Shown piece by piece: positions 1 to 8,978 of a DNA stretch of 64,000 bases. Origin of the DNA: Novosphingobium lentum NBRC 107847 (GTDB lineage Bacteria > Pseudomonadota > Alphaproteobacteria > Sphingomonadales > Sphingomonadaceae); NCBI RefSeq assembly GCF_001590965.1, contig NZ_BCTW01000005.1, forward strand, positions 62,001 through 126,000. Direction: 5' to 3'. The position numbers were made by a program, and so were the translations under genes. The notes beneath the pieces were generated by a model. That model worked only from the letters and a program-made list of their open reading frames with translations. It was not told where the DNA came from and did no database searches. Every line of letters begins with the position of its first letter. Positions within the stretch are counted from its first letter, which is position 1.

Positions 1-2
1 AG

Positions 3-593
3 GTGCTCGATGACTACCGCTTCGTCACCGCCTCGGGGCTGGTGGTCCCCCCGCGCGACGAACTTTCGGACCGGCTTTACGACGAGGTGCTCACCCGCGT
101 CTATGCCGCGCCGGGCAAGCTGCCGGTGTTTGCACTGCTCGCCTACGGCAGCGTGCAGAACCTCAGCCTGGAACTGCACCGACCCGACGAATGCTATCCG
201 CAGCAAGGCTTCCGCATCACCGAGCCTGAACCGGTCCGGTTCGCGGCCGGATCGCAGGCGATCGGCGCCAGCGTGCTCACCGCGCGGCGTGCCAACGGTT
301 ACGTCGAACAGGTGTTGTTCTGGAGCCGGATCGGCCGCCATTTCCCGCAGGACCGCACCAGCCAGAGCCTGCTGGTCGCGCGCGAGAACTTCGCTGGCCG
401 CATGCCCGACGGCATTCTCGTGCGATTGTCGGTGCCCACGTCCGACCGGGCCGCCGGGCTGGCGGCAGCCGAAGATTTCATGCGCCAGCTGGCAGCGCGC
501 CTCAGCCCGCTCGGGCGCACGATCGTGTTTGGTCAGGGCGAACCGGGCGAGCCGCGCGGCGATGGTTTGGGGGGAATGTCCAATGATGCGTGA
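3..593 (+). CDS. EpsI-family exosortase-associated protein, 5'-truncated by the window edge
   Basis: The visible 196 residues match the soluble part of EpsI (exosortase C-terminal/associated domain): the HRPDECYPQQGF segment around residue 60, with a Cys followed by YP, and a late VRLSVPT strand. Family members normally begin with a membrane anchor, which is missing here. I therefore think the GTG at position 3 is internal and the gene begins upstream, possibly fused to or following the exosortase itself. Known role of the family: it accompanies exosortase in polysaccharide and PEP-CTERM sorting loci; its biochemical function is not settled. The stop overlaps the next gene by 11 bases, which indicates translational coupling. 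Confidence 0.75.
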   Translation: MLDDYRFVTASGLVVPPRDELSDRLYDEVLTRVYAAPGKLPVFALLAYGSVQNLSLELHRPDECYPQQGFRITEPEPVRFAAGSQAIGASVLTARRANGYVEQVLFWSRIGRHFPQDRTSQSLLVARENFAGRMPDGILVRLSVPTSDRAAGLAAAEDFMRQLAARLSPLGRTIVFGQGEPGEPRGDGLGGMSNDA

Positions 594-1416
594 TGTTATG
601 GGATCGGCCGGGCGCTGGGCGTTAGTCTCTGCGGGAGTCTTTGCGGGGGCGGCATGCCTGTGCGGCTGCAGTCCCGGCAAGCCGGCCGGGCAGGTGGTTG
701 CCAGCGTCGATGGAATCGAGATCACTCGCCGCGAGGTAGCCGCCGAACCCGAAGTCGGCCGGTTGCCGGCGGGCAGCGATGTCGATGCCGCACTGCCCGG
801 CCTGCTCGGAGCGGTGATCGACCGCAAGCTGGCAGTCCGCGAGGCACGGGCACTCAAACTCGATCGGACGCCCGATATCCAACTGCAGCAGGAACGCCTC
901 GGCGAAGTGCTGCTGGCACAGGCCATGGCCGAACGATGGAGCGCGGCGATGCCGGCTCCGTCCGCGCAGGAGATCGCCGCGTTCATCGCCGGCAACCCGC
1001 AGATGTTCGATGGTCGCAAGGAACTGCTGATCGACCGGATTGCGATCGGCAGCGACGGCTTCGATGCCAGGTCGCTGGCGCCGTTCAGCACCACCGACCA
1101 GATCGCCGCATTCCTGGCTGGGCGCAAGGTCGCGTTCGATCGCGCGCGCGCGCCGGTGGACACGGCCAAGCTGGCCGCACCGCTCTACCGTCAGATCGTG
1201 GCTCTCGCGCCGGGCTATCCCCTCGCCAACGTCGGGGCAGGCTCGGTCGAGGTGATATCGGTGGTTCAGTCGCGCGACACGCCGACCGCGGCGCAGGACC
1301 GTACCGCTGTCGCTGTCGCCGGAATCAGGCAGGCCAAGCTGCAGCAGAAGCTGTCCGCGCTGCGCAAGCAGGCGCGAATCGAATACCAGCCCGGCTACCG
1401 CCCGCCCGCATCGTAA
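583..1416 (+). CDS. EpsD-like lipoprotein, peptidyl-prolyl cis-trans isomerase family
   Basis: This 277-residue protein begins with a lipoprotein signal ending in CLCGC (Cys near residue 29), so it should be anchored in the periplasm. The body has the SurA/PpiC-like layout: VVASVDGIEITRREV near the start, a helical chaperone-like segment with LLGAVIDRKL, then a degenerate isomerase part. EpsD proteins of exopolysaccharide loci have this form. The start overlaps the EpsI gene and two adjacent ATGs (583, 586) are possible. A role in folding outer-membrane export components is inferred from the family, not shown here. Confidence 0.72.
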   Translation: MMRDVMGSAGRWALVSAGVFAGAACLCGCSPGKPAGQVVASVDGIEITRREVAAEPEVGRLPAGSDVDAALPGLLGAVIDRKLAVREARALKLDRTPDIQLQQERLGEVLLAQAMAERWSAAMPAPSAQEIAAFIAGNPQMFDGRKELLIDRIAIGSDGFDARSLAPFSTTDQIAAFLAGRKVAFDRARAPVDTAKLAAPLYRQIVALAPGYPLANVGAGSVEVISVVQSRDTPTAAQDRTAVAVAGIRQAKLQQKLSALRKQARIEYQPGYRPPAS

Positions 1417-1443
1417 CCGCCCCCGTTGCCGCCGCGCCCGGCG

Positions 1444-2529
1444 TCAGGTCCGGTTGGCGATGGACTGTGCATAGACGCGCGAAAGCCCGTCCACCGTCCG
1501 GTCGATCGTGAACCGGTCGAGAAAGCGCTGCCGCCCGGCCTGGCCCATCGCGACGATCTGCGCGTCGCTGGCCGAGAGCAGCGCGTGGCGCAGCGCTTGC
1601 GGGTCTTCCACGGGCACGAGCAGGCCGGTGGCGCCACGGTCGACCACTTCGGGCAGGCCGCCGACGTCGCTGGCGATCACCGCGCGGCCCGATCGCATCG
1701 CCTCGACCGCGACCAGTCCGAACCCTTCCCACCGCGATGGCACGACGACCACGTCGCACCACGCCAGTTCGCTGCGGATGCGGTCTTCGTCGCACCAGCC
1801 CAGCATCGTCACGCCGTCCGCCGGTGCGGGATCGATCGGCTGGTCGCCGACCACGGTGGTGCCGATCACGCGCAGGGCGATGCGATCGGCCAAGCCGTCC
1901 ACCGCTGCGAACAGCACGTCGATGCCCTTCTGGCGGTCCAGCCGTCCGATGAACAGCACGCGCCGGATCGGACCGGGGACCGGTGGCGGCGGTGGCGCGA
2001 TGTCGGCCATGCCGTTGAGCACGGTCACGATGCGATCGGGCGCGATGCCGATCGCGATACCGCGCCTGCGCTCGTAGTCCGAAATCGCCACGACCCGGTC
2101 GCACCGCCGCGACAGCAGGCGTTCGGCGAGCGCGATTGCGCGGTTGCGCAACGCCGATCGCTCCATGTCGAACGCCCAGCCGTGCGCGCAATAGACGATC
2201 GGAACCGGTCCGAGCGCCGGGCGCGCGCACAGCCGCCCGGCAAGGCCTGCGAACGTCGAGTGGAGATGGACGCAGTCGGGTTCGAACCCGCGGATCTGTT
2301 CGGCGATGGTCCGGCGCAGCGCCGCAATCGACCGCACCGACCGGCCGCCTGGGTGGTCGAGCAGCACCCGGTCGGACGCTGGAATATCCGGCACCTGCCC
2401 GGCATGGGCTTCGGGCAGGATCGTGCGGACCGCCGCGATGGCGGGATCGACCAGCTGACAGCGCACGATCTGGTTGAGATAGGTCCCGCAGCCGCCCTTG
2501 ATCGATTCCGCCACGTGCAGGATGCGCAT
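1444..2529 (-). CDS. Glycosyltransferase family 4
   Basis: A 361-residue GT-B fold enzyme. It opens with MRILHVAESIKGG, the glycine-rich acceptor-side loop, has VLFIGRLDRQKGIDVL at the start of the C-terminal domain, and the donor-binding EGFGLVAVEAMRSG (E-x7-E type) near residue 290. It probably adds a sugar from a nucleotide donor to the lipid-linked repeat unit at the inner face of the inner membrane. It follows the 2544-3800 transferase on the same strand with a 14-bp gap, so the two are likely cotranscribed. The acceptor sugar cannot be predicted from sequence. Confidence 0.86.
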   Translation of the reverse strand: MRILHVAESIKGGCGTYLNQIVRCQLVDPAIAAVRTILPEAHAGQVPDIPASDRVLLDHPGGRSVRSIAALRRTIAEQIRGFEPDCVHLHSTFAGLAGRLCARPALGPVPIVYCAHGWAFDMERSALRNRAIALAERLLSRRCDRVVAISDYERRRGIAIGIAPDRIVTVLNGMADIAPPPPPVPGPIRRVLFIGRLDRQKGIDVLFAAVDGLADRIALRVIGTTVVGDQPIDPAPADGVTMLGWCDEDRIRSELAWCDVVVVPSRWEGFGLVAVEAMRSGRAVIASDVGGLPEVVDRGATGLLVPVEDPQALRHALLSASDAQIVAMGQAGRQRFLDRFTIDRTVDGLSRVYAQSIANRT

Positions 2530-2543
2530 TGCGGGTTTCGCCG

Positions 2544-3800
2544 TCAGTGGGCCGCGCCGGCGTACGCAGTGCCGTTCGCGCTGGGGTTCGCATTGGGGTT
2601 CGATCCGGCGCGCGCGCCGATCACGTCGCGATAGAAATCGAGATAGCGCGACGCCACGATGGCAGGCTGCGTTTCGCGCAGGACGTGGCCGAATTCGGCC
2701 TTGCCCGGCAGGGCATCGCGGCCCGCGTTCAGCGCATGCTGCATCCGCAGCGCCAGGTCCGCCGCGTTCCCGCCGTCGAACAGCCAGGCCGGATTGTCGT
2801 GCCCGATCAGGTCGGGAATCCCGCCCGATCGCGCGCCGATGGCGGGCACGCCCATGGCATAGGATTCCAGGATGGTGCGCGGTAGCGGTTCGGCCCAGAT
2901 CGACGGGGCGATCATCACGTCGATGCCTTCGAAGAACGCCTTGGGATCGACGAACCCGGGAAATTCGACCGCGAGGCCCGCCGCCCGATCGACAAACGGC
3001 TGGATCGCGTTGTTGGCCTTGCCCGCCACGATCACGCGCCAGTTGCCGGGCGCGAGCAGGCGTGCGGCGTCGATCAGCGTACCGACGCCCTTTTCCTCGT
3101 TGATCCGGCCGAGATAGCCGAAGGTGAACGGCGCGCCGTCGCGCGAAGGCCGGACATAGCCCTGGCCCGCGCCATCGACCACCGCCGGGTTCCAGATCAC
3201 GCGCTGCAAGCGCGAAGGAAGGTGGTCGAAAAAGCCGGCGCGCCGGTGGATGTCGAGCGTTTCCTGGCCGACTGCGGCAACCCCTTCGGTCAAGCGGTGG
3301 CGACCGACCTTGCTGAAGGTCATCACCTTGCATTTCAGCCCGCAGCCGCCGCCGTCATGGTACATCGATCCATCGGCGCACAGCAGGTCGTAGTCGCGCA
3401 AGGTGTGCAGGATCGGCAGATGGCGTTGCGCGGCGGCCTGCCACACCGTGGTCGATACATCGACCATCGAATGGGTGTGGACGATATCGGGCCGGAAATC
3501 GTCGATCACCCGGCCGAAATGATCGCGCAGCCGGGTGTTGAACTGTTGCGCGAACTTGCGCCAGCCGCGTTCCAGCTTGCTGTGCTGCGGCCATTCCTCC
3601 GCCCAGAAACTGGTTTCGTGCGGCATGCGATAGACGGTCACGTCGTGGCGCGATTGCTTTTCGAACGGGCCGGGCGTCGTGCAGGCCGCGGCCACGTCGT
3701 GCCCCAGCGCGACTTGCGCTTCGGCGAGCATCGCCACCGATTTTTCGGCCCCGCCCAGGATGTGCGGCGGGTAAAGCATGCTGAGATGCAGAACGCGCAT
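2544..3800 (-). CDS. Glycosyltransferase family 4
   Basis: A 418-residue GT-B enzyme. I chose the ATG at 3800 because MRVLHLSMLYPPHILGGAEK is the canonical N-terminal strand and loop; a start at 3893 would add 31 residues unlike the family. FGYLGRINEEKGVGTLI opens the donor domain and EPLPRTILESYAMG is the E-x7-E region. The N-terminus is strikingly similar to the next gene (3856-5145: RILHLSSLYPPASIGGAEK), and both have LHTLRDYDLLC or HTLHDYDLLC, so they are paralogues that may act on successive related sugars. The C-terminus is rich in Asn and Ala and low in complexity. Confidence 0.86.
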   Translation of the reverse strand: MRVLHLSMLYPPHILGGAEKSVAMLAEAQVALGHDVAAACTTPGPFEKQSRHDVTVYRMPHETSFWAEEWPQHSKLERGWRKFAQQFNTRLRDHFGRVIDDFRPDIVHTHSMVDVSTTVWQAAAQRHLPILHTLRDYDLLCADGSMYHDGGGCGLKCKVMTFSKVGRHRLTEGVAAVGQETLDIHRRAGFFDHLPSRLQRVIWNPAVVDGAGQGYVRPSRDGAPFTFGYLGRINEEKGVGTLIDAARLLAPGNWRVIVAGKANNAIQPFVDRAAGLAVEFPGFVDPKAFFEGIDVMIAPSIWAEPLPRTILESYAMGVPAIGARSGGIPDLIGHDNPAWLFDGGNAADLALRMQHALNAGRDALPGKAEFGHVLRETQPAIVASRYLDFYRDVIGARAGSNPNANPSANGTAYAGAAH

Positions 3801-3855
3801 CGAAAAATCCTGCCTTGAAGCGACTGCAATGCGAATCAATAACGCTGCACGAAAT

Positions 3856-5145
3856 CTATGCTGCACTTGCGAGAAGTTGCTCGTAGTACACAATATATCG
3901 CGCGGCCACGATATTCGGCTGGAGTTCTTGCAGAAGGCGATTTGTTGAGTTCAAAATGGATGCATTTTGGGTCGTGTCTGCCTCGATCGCGCGGATCATG
4001 GTGGCGGCCAGTGCCGCAACATCGCCGGGTACTACGGTCCAGCCGGGATCGACCCGCGCCACGAACTGCCCGATCACGCCTTGCGTGGTGCCGATCACCC
4101 GGCATCCGGCGGCGTAGGCTTCCAGCGTGGTGAGGCCGAACGGCTCGTCCCACAGCGGCAAGCAGACCAGCGTGTCGATCCCGGCGAGGAAAGATGCGGC
4201 ATCGACCTGCCCGGCAAACGTGATCGGCAGGCCGTGCGCCAGGCTTTCGAACCGCGCGCGGTCGGGGCCTTCGCCGGCAATGGTCAGCGACCAGCCTTGC
4301 GCGGGCAGCAACCGGCACGCGGCGATCAGCGCCGCAACGCCTTTTTCCTCCACCACCCGGCCAAGGTAGCCGAACCTGAACGCCGCACCGGGTTGGCGCC
4401 CGGTGCGCGGCGCGGTCGGCGCATCGAACCGCACCGGGTTCCACGCGACGTGCCGTCGTTCGGGCGGCAGATGCGTGAACAGGCCATGCTCAAGATGCTT
4501 GTCGAGCACCGTCTGCGACACCGCCGCGACCAGATCGATGCTGCGATGCGGCCCGTGCTTGGCGGCGGACAGCACCCGGCATGCAAGGTGGCGCGGTTCG
4601 CACTTGCGCCCGTCCTTGAACAACGCGGCGCGCACGCACAGCAGGTCGTAATCGTGCAGGGTGTGGACGATCGGGATGCCGCGCCGTCGCGCCACATCCC
4701 ACACGCTGGCGGGCAGTTCGACCATCGAGTGCGTGTGCAGCACATCGGGGCGGACATCGTCGAGCAGCGCGCCGAACTGCCCGGCGGTGCGGAAATTGAA
4801 GATCGTCGCGACCTTGTTGGCCAGCCGGACGGGCGCGGGATAGTTCGCGCTGTCCGCGATCCACAGCGGATTGCGCGAGGGCAGGGGCCGTGTCGCCACG
4901 CCCGCGCGATGGCCTGCCGGTTGCGGTTCGCGCGTCAGCGATGTGGCAAACACCTCATGGCCCGCAGCAGCCTGTGCCTGCGCCACCATGGCCGCCACTT
5001 TTTCCGCACCGCCGATAGATGCCGGCGGGTAAAGCGAGCTAAGGTGCAATATCCGAATCGTAATTAATCCAAATTGGATGGATAAACTATTGGCATTCGA
5101 CCCGTCACGCCAAATCGATATCGCAATCAACGGGCGATTTCTCAC
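3856..5145 (-). CDS. Glycosyltransferase family 4, start uncertain
   Basis: The GT4 body is clear: IRILHLSSLYPPASIGGAEK, HTHSMVELPASVWD, FGYLGRVVEEKGVAALI and EPFGLTTLEAYAAG. The start is a problem. The family N-terminus falls at about 5058, where only ATT or ACG codons are available. The first standard in-frame starts are GTG at 5145, which overlaps the divergent gene by 68 bases, and TTG at 5049, which removes the first beta-strand residues. I give the GTG form as the outer limit. A 15-bp string shared with the GT2 gene (TGCATCCATTTTGAA on the minus strand, near 3952-3966) lies close to its 3' end. Confidence 0.8.
   Translation of the reverse strand: MRNRPLIAISIWRDGSNANSLSIQFGLITIRILHLSSLYPPASIGGAEKVAAMVAQAQAAAGHEVFATSLTREPQPAGHRAGVATRPLPSRNPLWIADSANYPAPVRLANKVATIFNFRTAGQFGALLDDVRPDVLHTHSMVELPASVWDVARRRGIPIVHTLHDYDLLCVRAALFKDGRKCEPRHLACRVLSAAKHGPHRSIDLVAAVSQTVLDKHLEHGLFTHLPPERRHVAWNPVRFDAPTAPRTGRQPGAAFRFGYLGRVVEEKGVAALIAACRLLPAQGWSLTIAGEGPDRARFESLAHGLPITFAGQVDAASFLAGIDTLVCLPLWDEPFGLTTLEAYAAGCRVIGTTQGVIGQFVARVDPGWTVVPGDVAALAATMIRAIEADTTQNASILNSTNRLLQELQPNIVAARYIVYYEQLLASAA
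5063..5083. promoter_or_regulatory. Putative operator palindrome, copy A
   Basis: ATTAATCCA-AAT-TGGATGGAT: the TCCA-N3-TGGA core is exact and the left arm matches the copies at 17322, 17370 and 22721. It occupies the boundary of two divergent glycosyltransferase genes and overlaps the ATG at 5078. The function is inferred only from recurrence and symmetry. Confidence 0.5.
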
Positions 5146-6259
5146 ACAGAAACTCAGTGGCGTCCAGCGTTACGGGCGCGAGATCGTCACCGCACTGGAT
5201 CGGCTGGTGGCCGAAGGACGCGATGGTCTGGATCGGCACCGCTGGCGACTGATCGTGCCGCCGGGATACGATGCCGCGTTCGGCTTGTCGCGGATCGCCA
5301 TCGAACAGGTGGGAACGCGTGGGGGCCACGTGTGGGAACAGATCGACCTGCCGCGCGCGACGCAAGCTGCGCGACTGGTCAACCTGGGCAATTCCGCGCC
5401 GCTGGTGCATCGCGACAAGCTGGTGGTGATCCACGACGCGGCGGTGTTCCGCACTCCGGCCAACTTCGGCTGGCGTTACCGCACGCTGCACAAGGCGCTG
5501 GCCCGCCTGACGGCGCTGTCGGCGCGGATCGGCACGGTGTCCGAATTCTCGCGCAGGGAACTGGCCGATGTGCTCGGGCTGCGGCGCGACGCGATTTTCC
5601 TGGCGCCCAACGGTTGCGATCACCTGCAGCGCGGCGATCCCGATCCGGACGTGCTCGACGATCTCGGCTTGCGGCCGGGGCGCTATTTCCTGTGCGTGGG
5701 CACGCCAGCGCCCAACAAGAACTTGGCGGTCGTGCTGGCCGCGTGGAAGCGGCTCGCGCGCACCGATGCCACGCTGGTGATAGCGGGCTCGCTCGACCGC
5801 GGCGTGTTCGGCGGTGCCGCCCCGGACAGCCTGCCCGGGCTGGTCGTGGCATCGGGCAGGTCGGATGGCGAGATCGCGGCGCTGTATGCCCACGCCACGG
5901 CGCTGGTTTTCCCCAGCCTGTACGAAGGGTTCGGCATTCCGCCGCTCGAAGCCATGGCGCGCGGCTGCCCCGCCATCGTTTCGGACATTGCGGTAACACG
6001 CGAAGTCTGTGGCGACGCGGCCCGCTACTTCGACCCGCACGACGCCGCCGCGCTGGCAAGCCTGATGCAACAGCACCTTGATGACCCGGCGATGCGCATC
6101 GCTCTCGCGCCGCAGGCGGCCCGGCGGGTCGCAGCGTTTACCTGGGAGGAAAGTGCGCGGCGGCTGGCTGCGGCGGTTCTCGCCGATGCGCCGACGCGGG
6201 GCAGCCCGACGCCTTCATCGCGGATGGGCGATCAGCGCGCGCGTCCGGGCAGCGGATAG
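5078..6259 (+). CDS. Glycosyltransferase family 4
   Basis: A 393-residue GT4 enzyme with INGRFLTQKLSGVQRYGREI at the N-terminus, FLCVGTPAPNKNLAVVLAAW at the domain boundary, and YEGFGIPPLEAMARGCP as the donor-binding E-x7-E motif. The pattern resembles mannosyl- or rhamnosyltransferases of exopolysaccharide loci, but the sugar is not assignable. ATG at 5078 has no Shine-Dalgarno sequence and lies inside the palindrome. TTG at 5090, preceded by GGATGGAT, is an alternative start. The 3' end overlaps the convergent GT2 gene by 28 bases. Confidence 0.86.
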   Translation: MDKLLAFDPSRQIDIAINGRFLTQKLSGVQRYGREIVTALDRLVAEGRDGLDRHRWRLIVPPGYDAAFGLSRIAIEQVGTRGGHVWEQIDLPRATQAARLVNLGNSAPLVHRDKLVVIHDAAVFRTPANFGWRYRTLHKALARLTALSARIGTVSEFSRRELADVLGLRRDAIFLAPNGCDHLQRGDPDPDVLDDLGLRPGRYFLCVGTPAPNKNLAVVLAAWKRLARTDATLVIAGSLDRGVFGGAAPDSLPGLVVASGRSDGEIAALYAHATALVFPSLYEGFGIPPLEAMARGCPAIVSDIAVTREVCGDAARYFDPHDAAALASLMQQHLDDPAMRIALAPQAARRVAAFTWEESARRLAAAVLADAPTRGSPTPSSRMGDQRARPGSG

Positions 6260-7311
6260 GCGGTATTCGCGCCCAGCTGGCCGCGCAGCCCGTCGCGCAC
6301 ACCGCTGCGGAACGGTTGCAACCGCCGCCACGTCGCGCCGATGCTGCGGGTAAAACGCAGGTCATCGACCAGCACTTTGGCCGCGAACAGCAGCATGTTG
6401 GCGTAGAACAAGGGCACAACCGTGCCGCCGTGGTGCCGGTCGAGATACACGTGGTTGCGTGCGGCATAGTACTGGCGGAACCCGTCCGGGCCGGTGCAAG
6501 CCCACGCGGATCCCTGCGGCGGCGCGTGATTCCACGATTCATCGCCGTCCTCGATCCGGGCGTCGCCGATCAGATGAATCTTGCATCCATTTTGAATTAA
6601 TCGCCCGGCGTATTCATGATCGTCGCCGTAGATCACGAAATCCGTGCGCGGCAAGCCGGCGCGCCGCACGGCGTTGGCGGTCACGAACAACCCGCCGTAG
6701 GGCGCCGCTGCGATCTCGCGGGTTGGTGCGGGCAACTTTGCGGCTGCCACATGCCCGGCAAGGCGCTGGCGCAGGCGACCGACGCTGGCCATGACATGAA
6801 ACCCCAGGAACGAGCTGGCATGACGCTCTGCCGACGATCCGTCCGCGAGCAGATCGGCATAGTGCGGCCGGTCCTGCCGGAAGCCGCACAGCACGATGTC
6901 GTCGCTGTTGCCCAATTGCGCGAAGCGATCCAGCAGCACCGGCAGATAATCGGGTTCGACAAAGTTGTCGTCGTCCAGAATGGCCAGAAACCTGCAGTCG
7001 GATTGGCCGGCGGCCATGGCGATGCCCCTGGCGAAACCCTGCGCCGAGCCCTTGTTGTCCTCGAGCCGCACGATGATGAGGCGCATCTTGCAGTCGAACA
7101 GCGATGGTCTGACCGGAACGACGCTGCCGTTGTCGACGATGACGATGCAGCGCAGCCCGGGGAATGCCGCGATGCGTTCGACGCAACCCTGCAGCAGGTT
7201 CGAACGGCTGCCGTACGTCACGATCACGCCGCAAATGCCGGTCGCCGCGTCCGGATGCGCAGCCAGCGCGGGCGCGTCCGCGGTGTCGGACGGGAGGGGA
7301 GATTGCACCAT
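6232..7311 (-). CDS. Glycosyltransferase family 2
   Basis: A 359-residue GT-A fold enzyme. It shows GVIVTYGSRSNLLQGCVE as the nucleotide-binding start, IVIVDNGS, the metal-binding FLAILDDDNFVEPDYLP (DDD), and the catalytic region TDFVIYGDDHEYAGRL. Only a weakly hydrophobic segment (VVPLFYANMLLFAAKVLV) follows. ATG 7311 is preferred because GGAC precedes it at good spacing; TTG 7335 is possible. It is transcribed against the neighbouring GT4. The imperfect copy E of the palindrome (6581-6601) lies inside the coding region. The 235 bp upstream to 7546 are AT-rich and contain no gene I can support. Confidence 0.86.
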   Translation of the reverse strand: MVQSPLPSDTADAPALAAHPDAATGICGVIVTYGSRSNLLQGCVERIAAFPGLRCIVIVDNGSVVPVRPSLFDCKMRLIIVRLEDNKGSAQGFARGIAMAAGQSDCRFLAILDDDNFVEPDYLPVLLDRFAQLGNSDDIVLCGFRQDRPHYADLLADGSSAERHASSFLGFHVMASVGRLRQRLAGHVAAAKLPAPTREIAAAPYGGLFVTANAVRRAGLPRTDFVIYGDDHEYAGRLIQNGCKIHLIGDARIEDGDESWNHAPPQGSAWACTGPDGFRQYYAARNHVYLDRHHGGTVVPLFYANMLLFAAKVLVDDLRFTRSIGATWRRLQPFRSGVRDGLRGQLGANTAYPLPGRAR

Positions 7312-7546
7312 TTCGGAGTCCTGTACGCCTTGCAAATGGATCCAATCAAATGCACGTTGGCCGTCAGCGTAGATGTGTCCGCAAAAAATACAATGGTATT
7401 GATTGTGAGAACAAAGCAGTTTGTACTATAACAATGTGCAACTATATTGCCTTTGAGTAATACAGCGCTCATGCGCTTGCGCAGTGTTGTGCGGGGTTCG
7501 CAGATAAACGTTCGTAAACATCGCGCAAAATCGATCGGCTGACATT

Positions 7547-8959
7547 GTGATATTGAAAAAAATGTCATCGATGGCGGCGGTCAATGCCGTGAGATCGGCG
7601 GCGACGCTCGGCATCTCGTTCGTCGTCGCGCGATCGGTCGATTCCGCGCAGTTCGGGCTGGTTTCGTTCGCGATCCCGCTGATGACGTTCATCATGATCA
7701 TCACCGATCTGGGGTTGATCAGCGCCATCGTGCGCCACCCGGAAATTGACCGGCGGACAGCGGGCGCGGCCTTTGTGTTCTTTGTCGTGGTCGGCATGGC
7801 GGGGGGCGCGGCGCTGTTCGCATCGTCCCGATTTTTCGAGACGTCGTTCGGCCTGCCCGGACTGACTTCGGTGCTGAAGGGGTTCGGCTTCGTTGCCGCG
7901 TTCACGATCTGGACGTCGGCGCCGCGCGCCTTCCTGGAACGCGCGTTGCGGTACAATGCGATCGCCGGGGTGGAACTGTTTTCGCTGGGTCTGGCGGTTG
8001 CGGTCGTGACGTGGTGCATCTTTGAAAACGTGGGAATATATTCGATAATATACTACCAGCTGTGCCTCAATCTTTCGCGGTTCCTGCTGTTTTCCTTCCT
8101 CGGCCAAACGTATTTCACCCCGAATTTCGCGTTCAGGATCCTCAAGCCACTGCTGCACGTCGCCGGCTGGGTGCTGATGTCGAACCTGGTGATCTATCTG
8201 GCCCGCAACATCGACAACATCCTGGTGGGCCGATATCTCGGCGCTGCCAGCCTGGGGATTTACGGGCTGGCGTATCAGTTCATGACGCTGCCGCTGGTGC
8301 TGATCACCTGGCCGGTGAGCGGCGTGCTGCTGTCGTCGCTGCGCAAGATCGGCAGCGATGACGCCAAGAAGAACGCCGTGATCCTCGCGGTGTTCTGCTG
8401 CACGTCGGCCATCACTTTCCCGATGATGGCCTTCCTGATCTTCGGCGCGGATTTTCCGATCCAGCGCATTTATTCGTCGCATTGGGATGGGCTGTATTTT
8501 GCCGTGGCCGTGCTGGCTCCGGCCGGCGCGCTGCAGTCGATCACCTCGTATTGCGGCACCGTGCTGGTCGATCGCGGCCTGGTCCGCACCAATATGGCGC
8601 TGAGCCTGGGCGTGGCCGGAAGCATGGTGGCCAGTTTCGTGTTTTCGGTGCAGTTCGGGCTGGCGGTGATGATGATCACCTATTCGGTCACCTCGCTGGT
8701 CGCCAACCTGCTCAACATCGTCGTGATCTCGAAATGGTGCGGGATCGGCCTGTGCGAGATCGGGCGCAGTCTGTTGCCGGGGCTGGTCGCGGCCGGGCTG
8801 GGCCTGGCGTTCACGAAATTCTATTTCGGGAATACCGCCGCCGATATCCGGCATTGGCTGCCCGGCGTCGCGGTCTATGCCGCGGTCGTGTTGGTCGTGC
8901 TGTGGTCGTTCCGCGCGAAAATCGCCGGCCATATCGCCGTCCTGGGCTCGGACATATGA
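7547..8959 (+). CDS. Polysaccharide flippase, Wzx/oligosaccharide flippase family
   Basis: A roughly 470-residue integral membrane protein with about 12 to 14 hydrophobic segments. It begins MSSMAAVNAVRSAATLGISF and carries the family's conserved Arg-rich turn SAPRAFLERALRYNAIAGVE and the SNLVIYLARNIDNILVGRYL region. The family (MOP superfamily, PF13440-like) moves undecaprenyl-linked repeat units across the inner membrane. Start is GTG 7547 or ATG 7562; neither has a strong ribosome binding site. The acyltransferase gene follows after 19 bp, suggesting one transcript. Confidence 0.85.
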   Translation: MILKKMSSMAAVNAVRSAATLGISFVVARSVDSAQFGLVSFAIPLMTFIMIITDLGLISAIVRHPEIDRRTAGAAFVFFVVVGMAGGAALFASSRFFETSFGLPGLTSVLKGFGFVAAFTIWTSAPRAFLERALRYNAIAGVELFSLGLAVAVVTWCIFENVGIYSIIYYQLCLNLSRFLLFSFLGQTYFTPNFAFRILKPLLHVAGWVLMSNLVIYLARNIDNILVGRYLGAASLGIYGLAYQFMTLPLVLITWPVSGVLLSSLRKIGSDDAKKNAVILAVFCCTSAITFPMMAFLIFGADFPIQRIYSSHWDGLYFAVAVLAPAGALQSITSYCGTVLVDRGLVRTNMALSLGVAGSMVASFVFSVQFGLAVMMITYSVTSLVANLLNIVVISKWCGIGLCEIGRSLLPGLVAAGLGLAFTKFYFGNTAADIRHWLPGVAVYAAVVLVVLWSFRAKIAGHIAVLGSDI

Positions 8960-8978
8960 TGCCGCTGGGGATCACGCG

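Noticed and set aside
1426..2634. Long plus-strand reading frame opposite the glycosyltransferase at 1444-2529
   Set aside because: Arg/His/Gln-rich translation typical of the antisense of a GC-rich gene; no family features; the minus-strand GT4 motifs are unambiguous.
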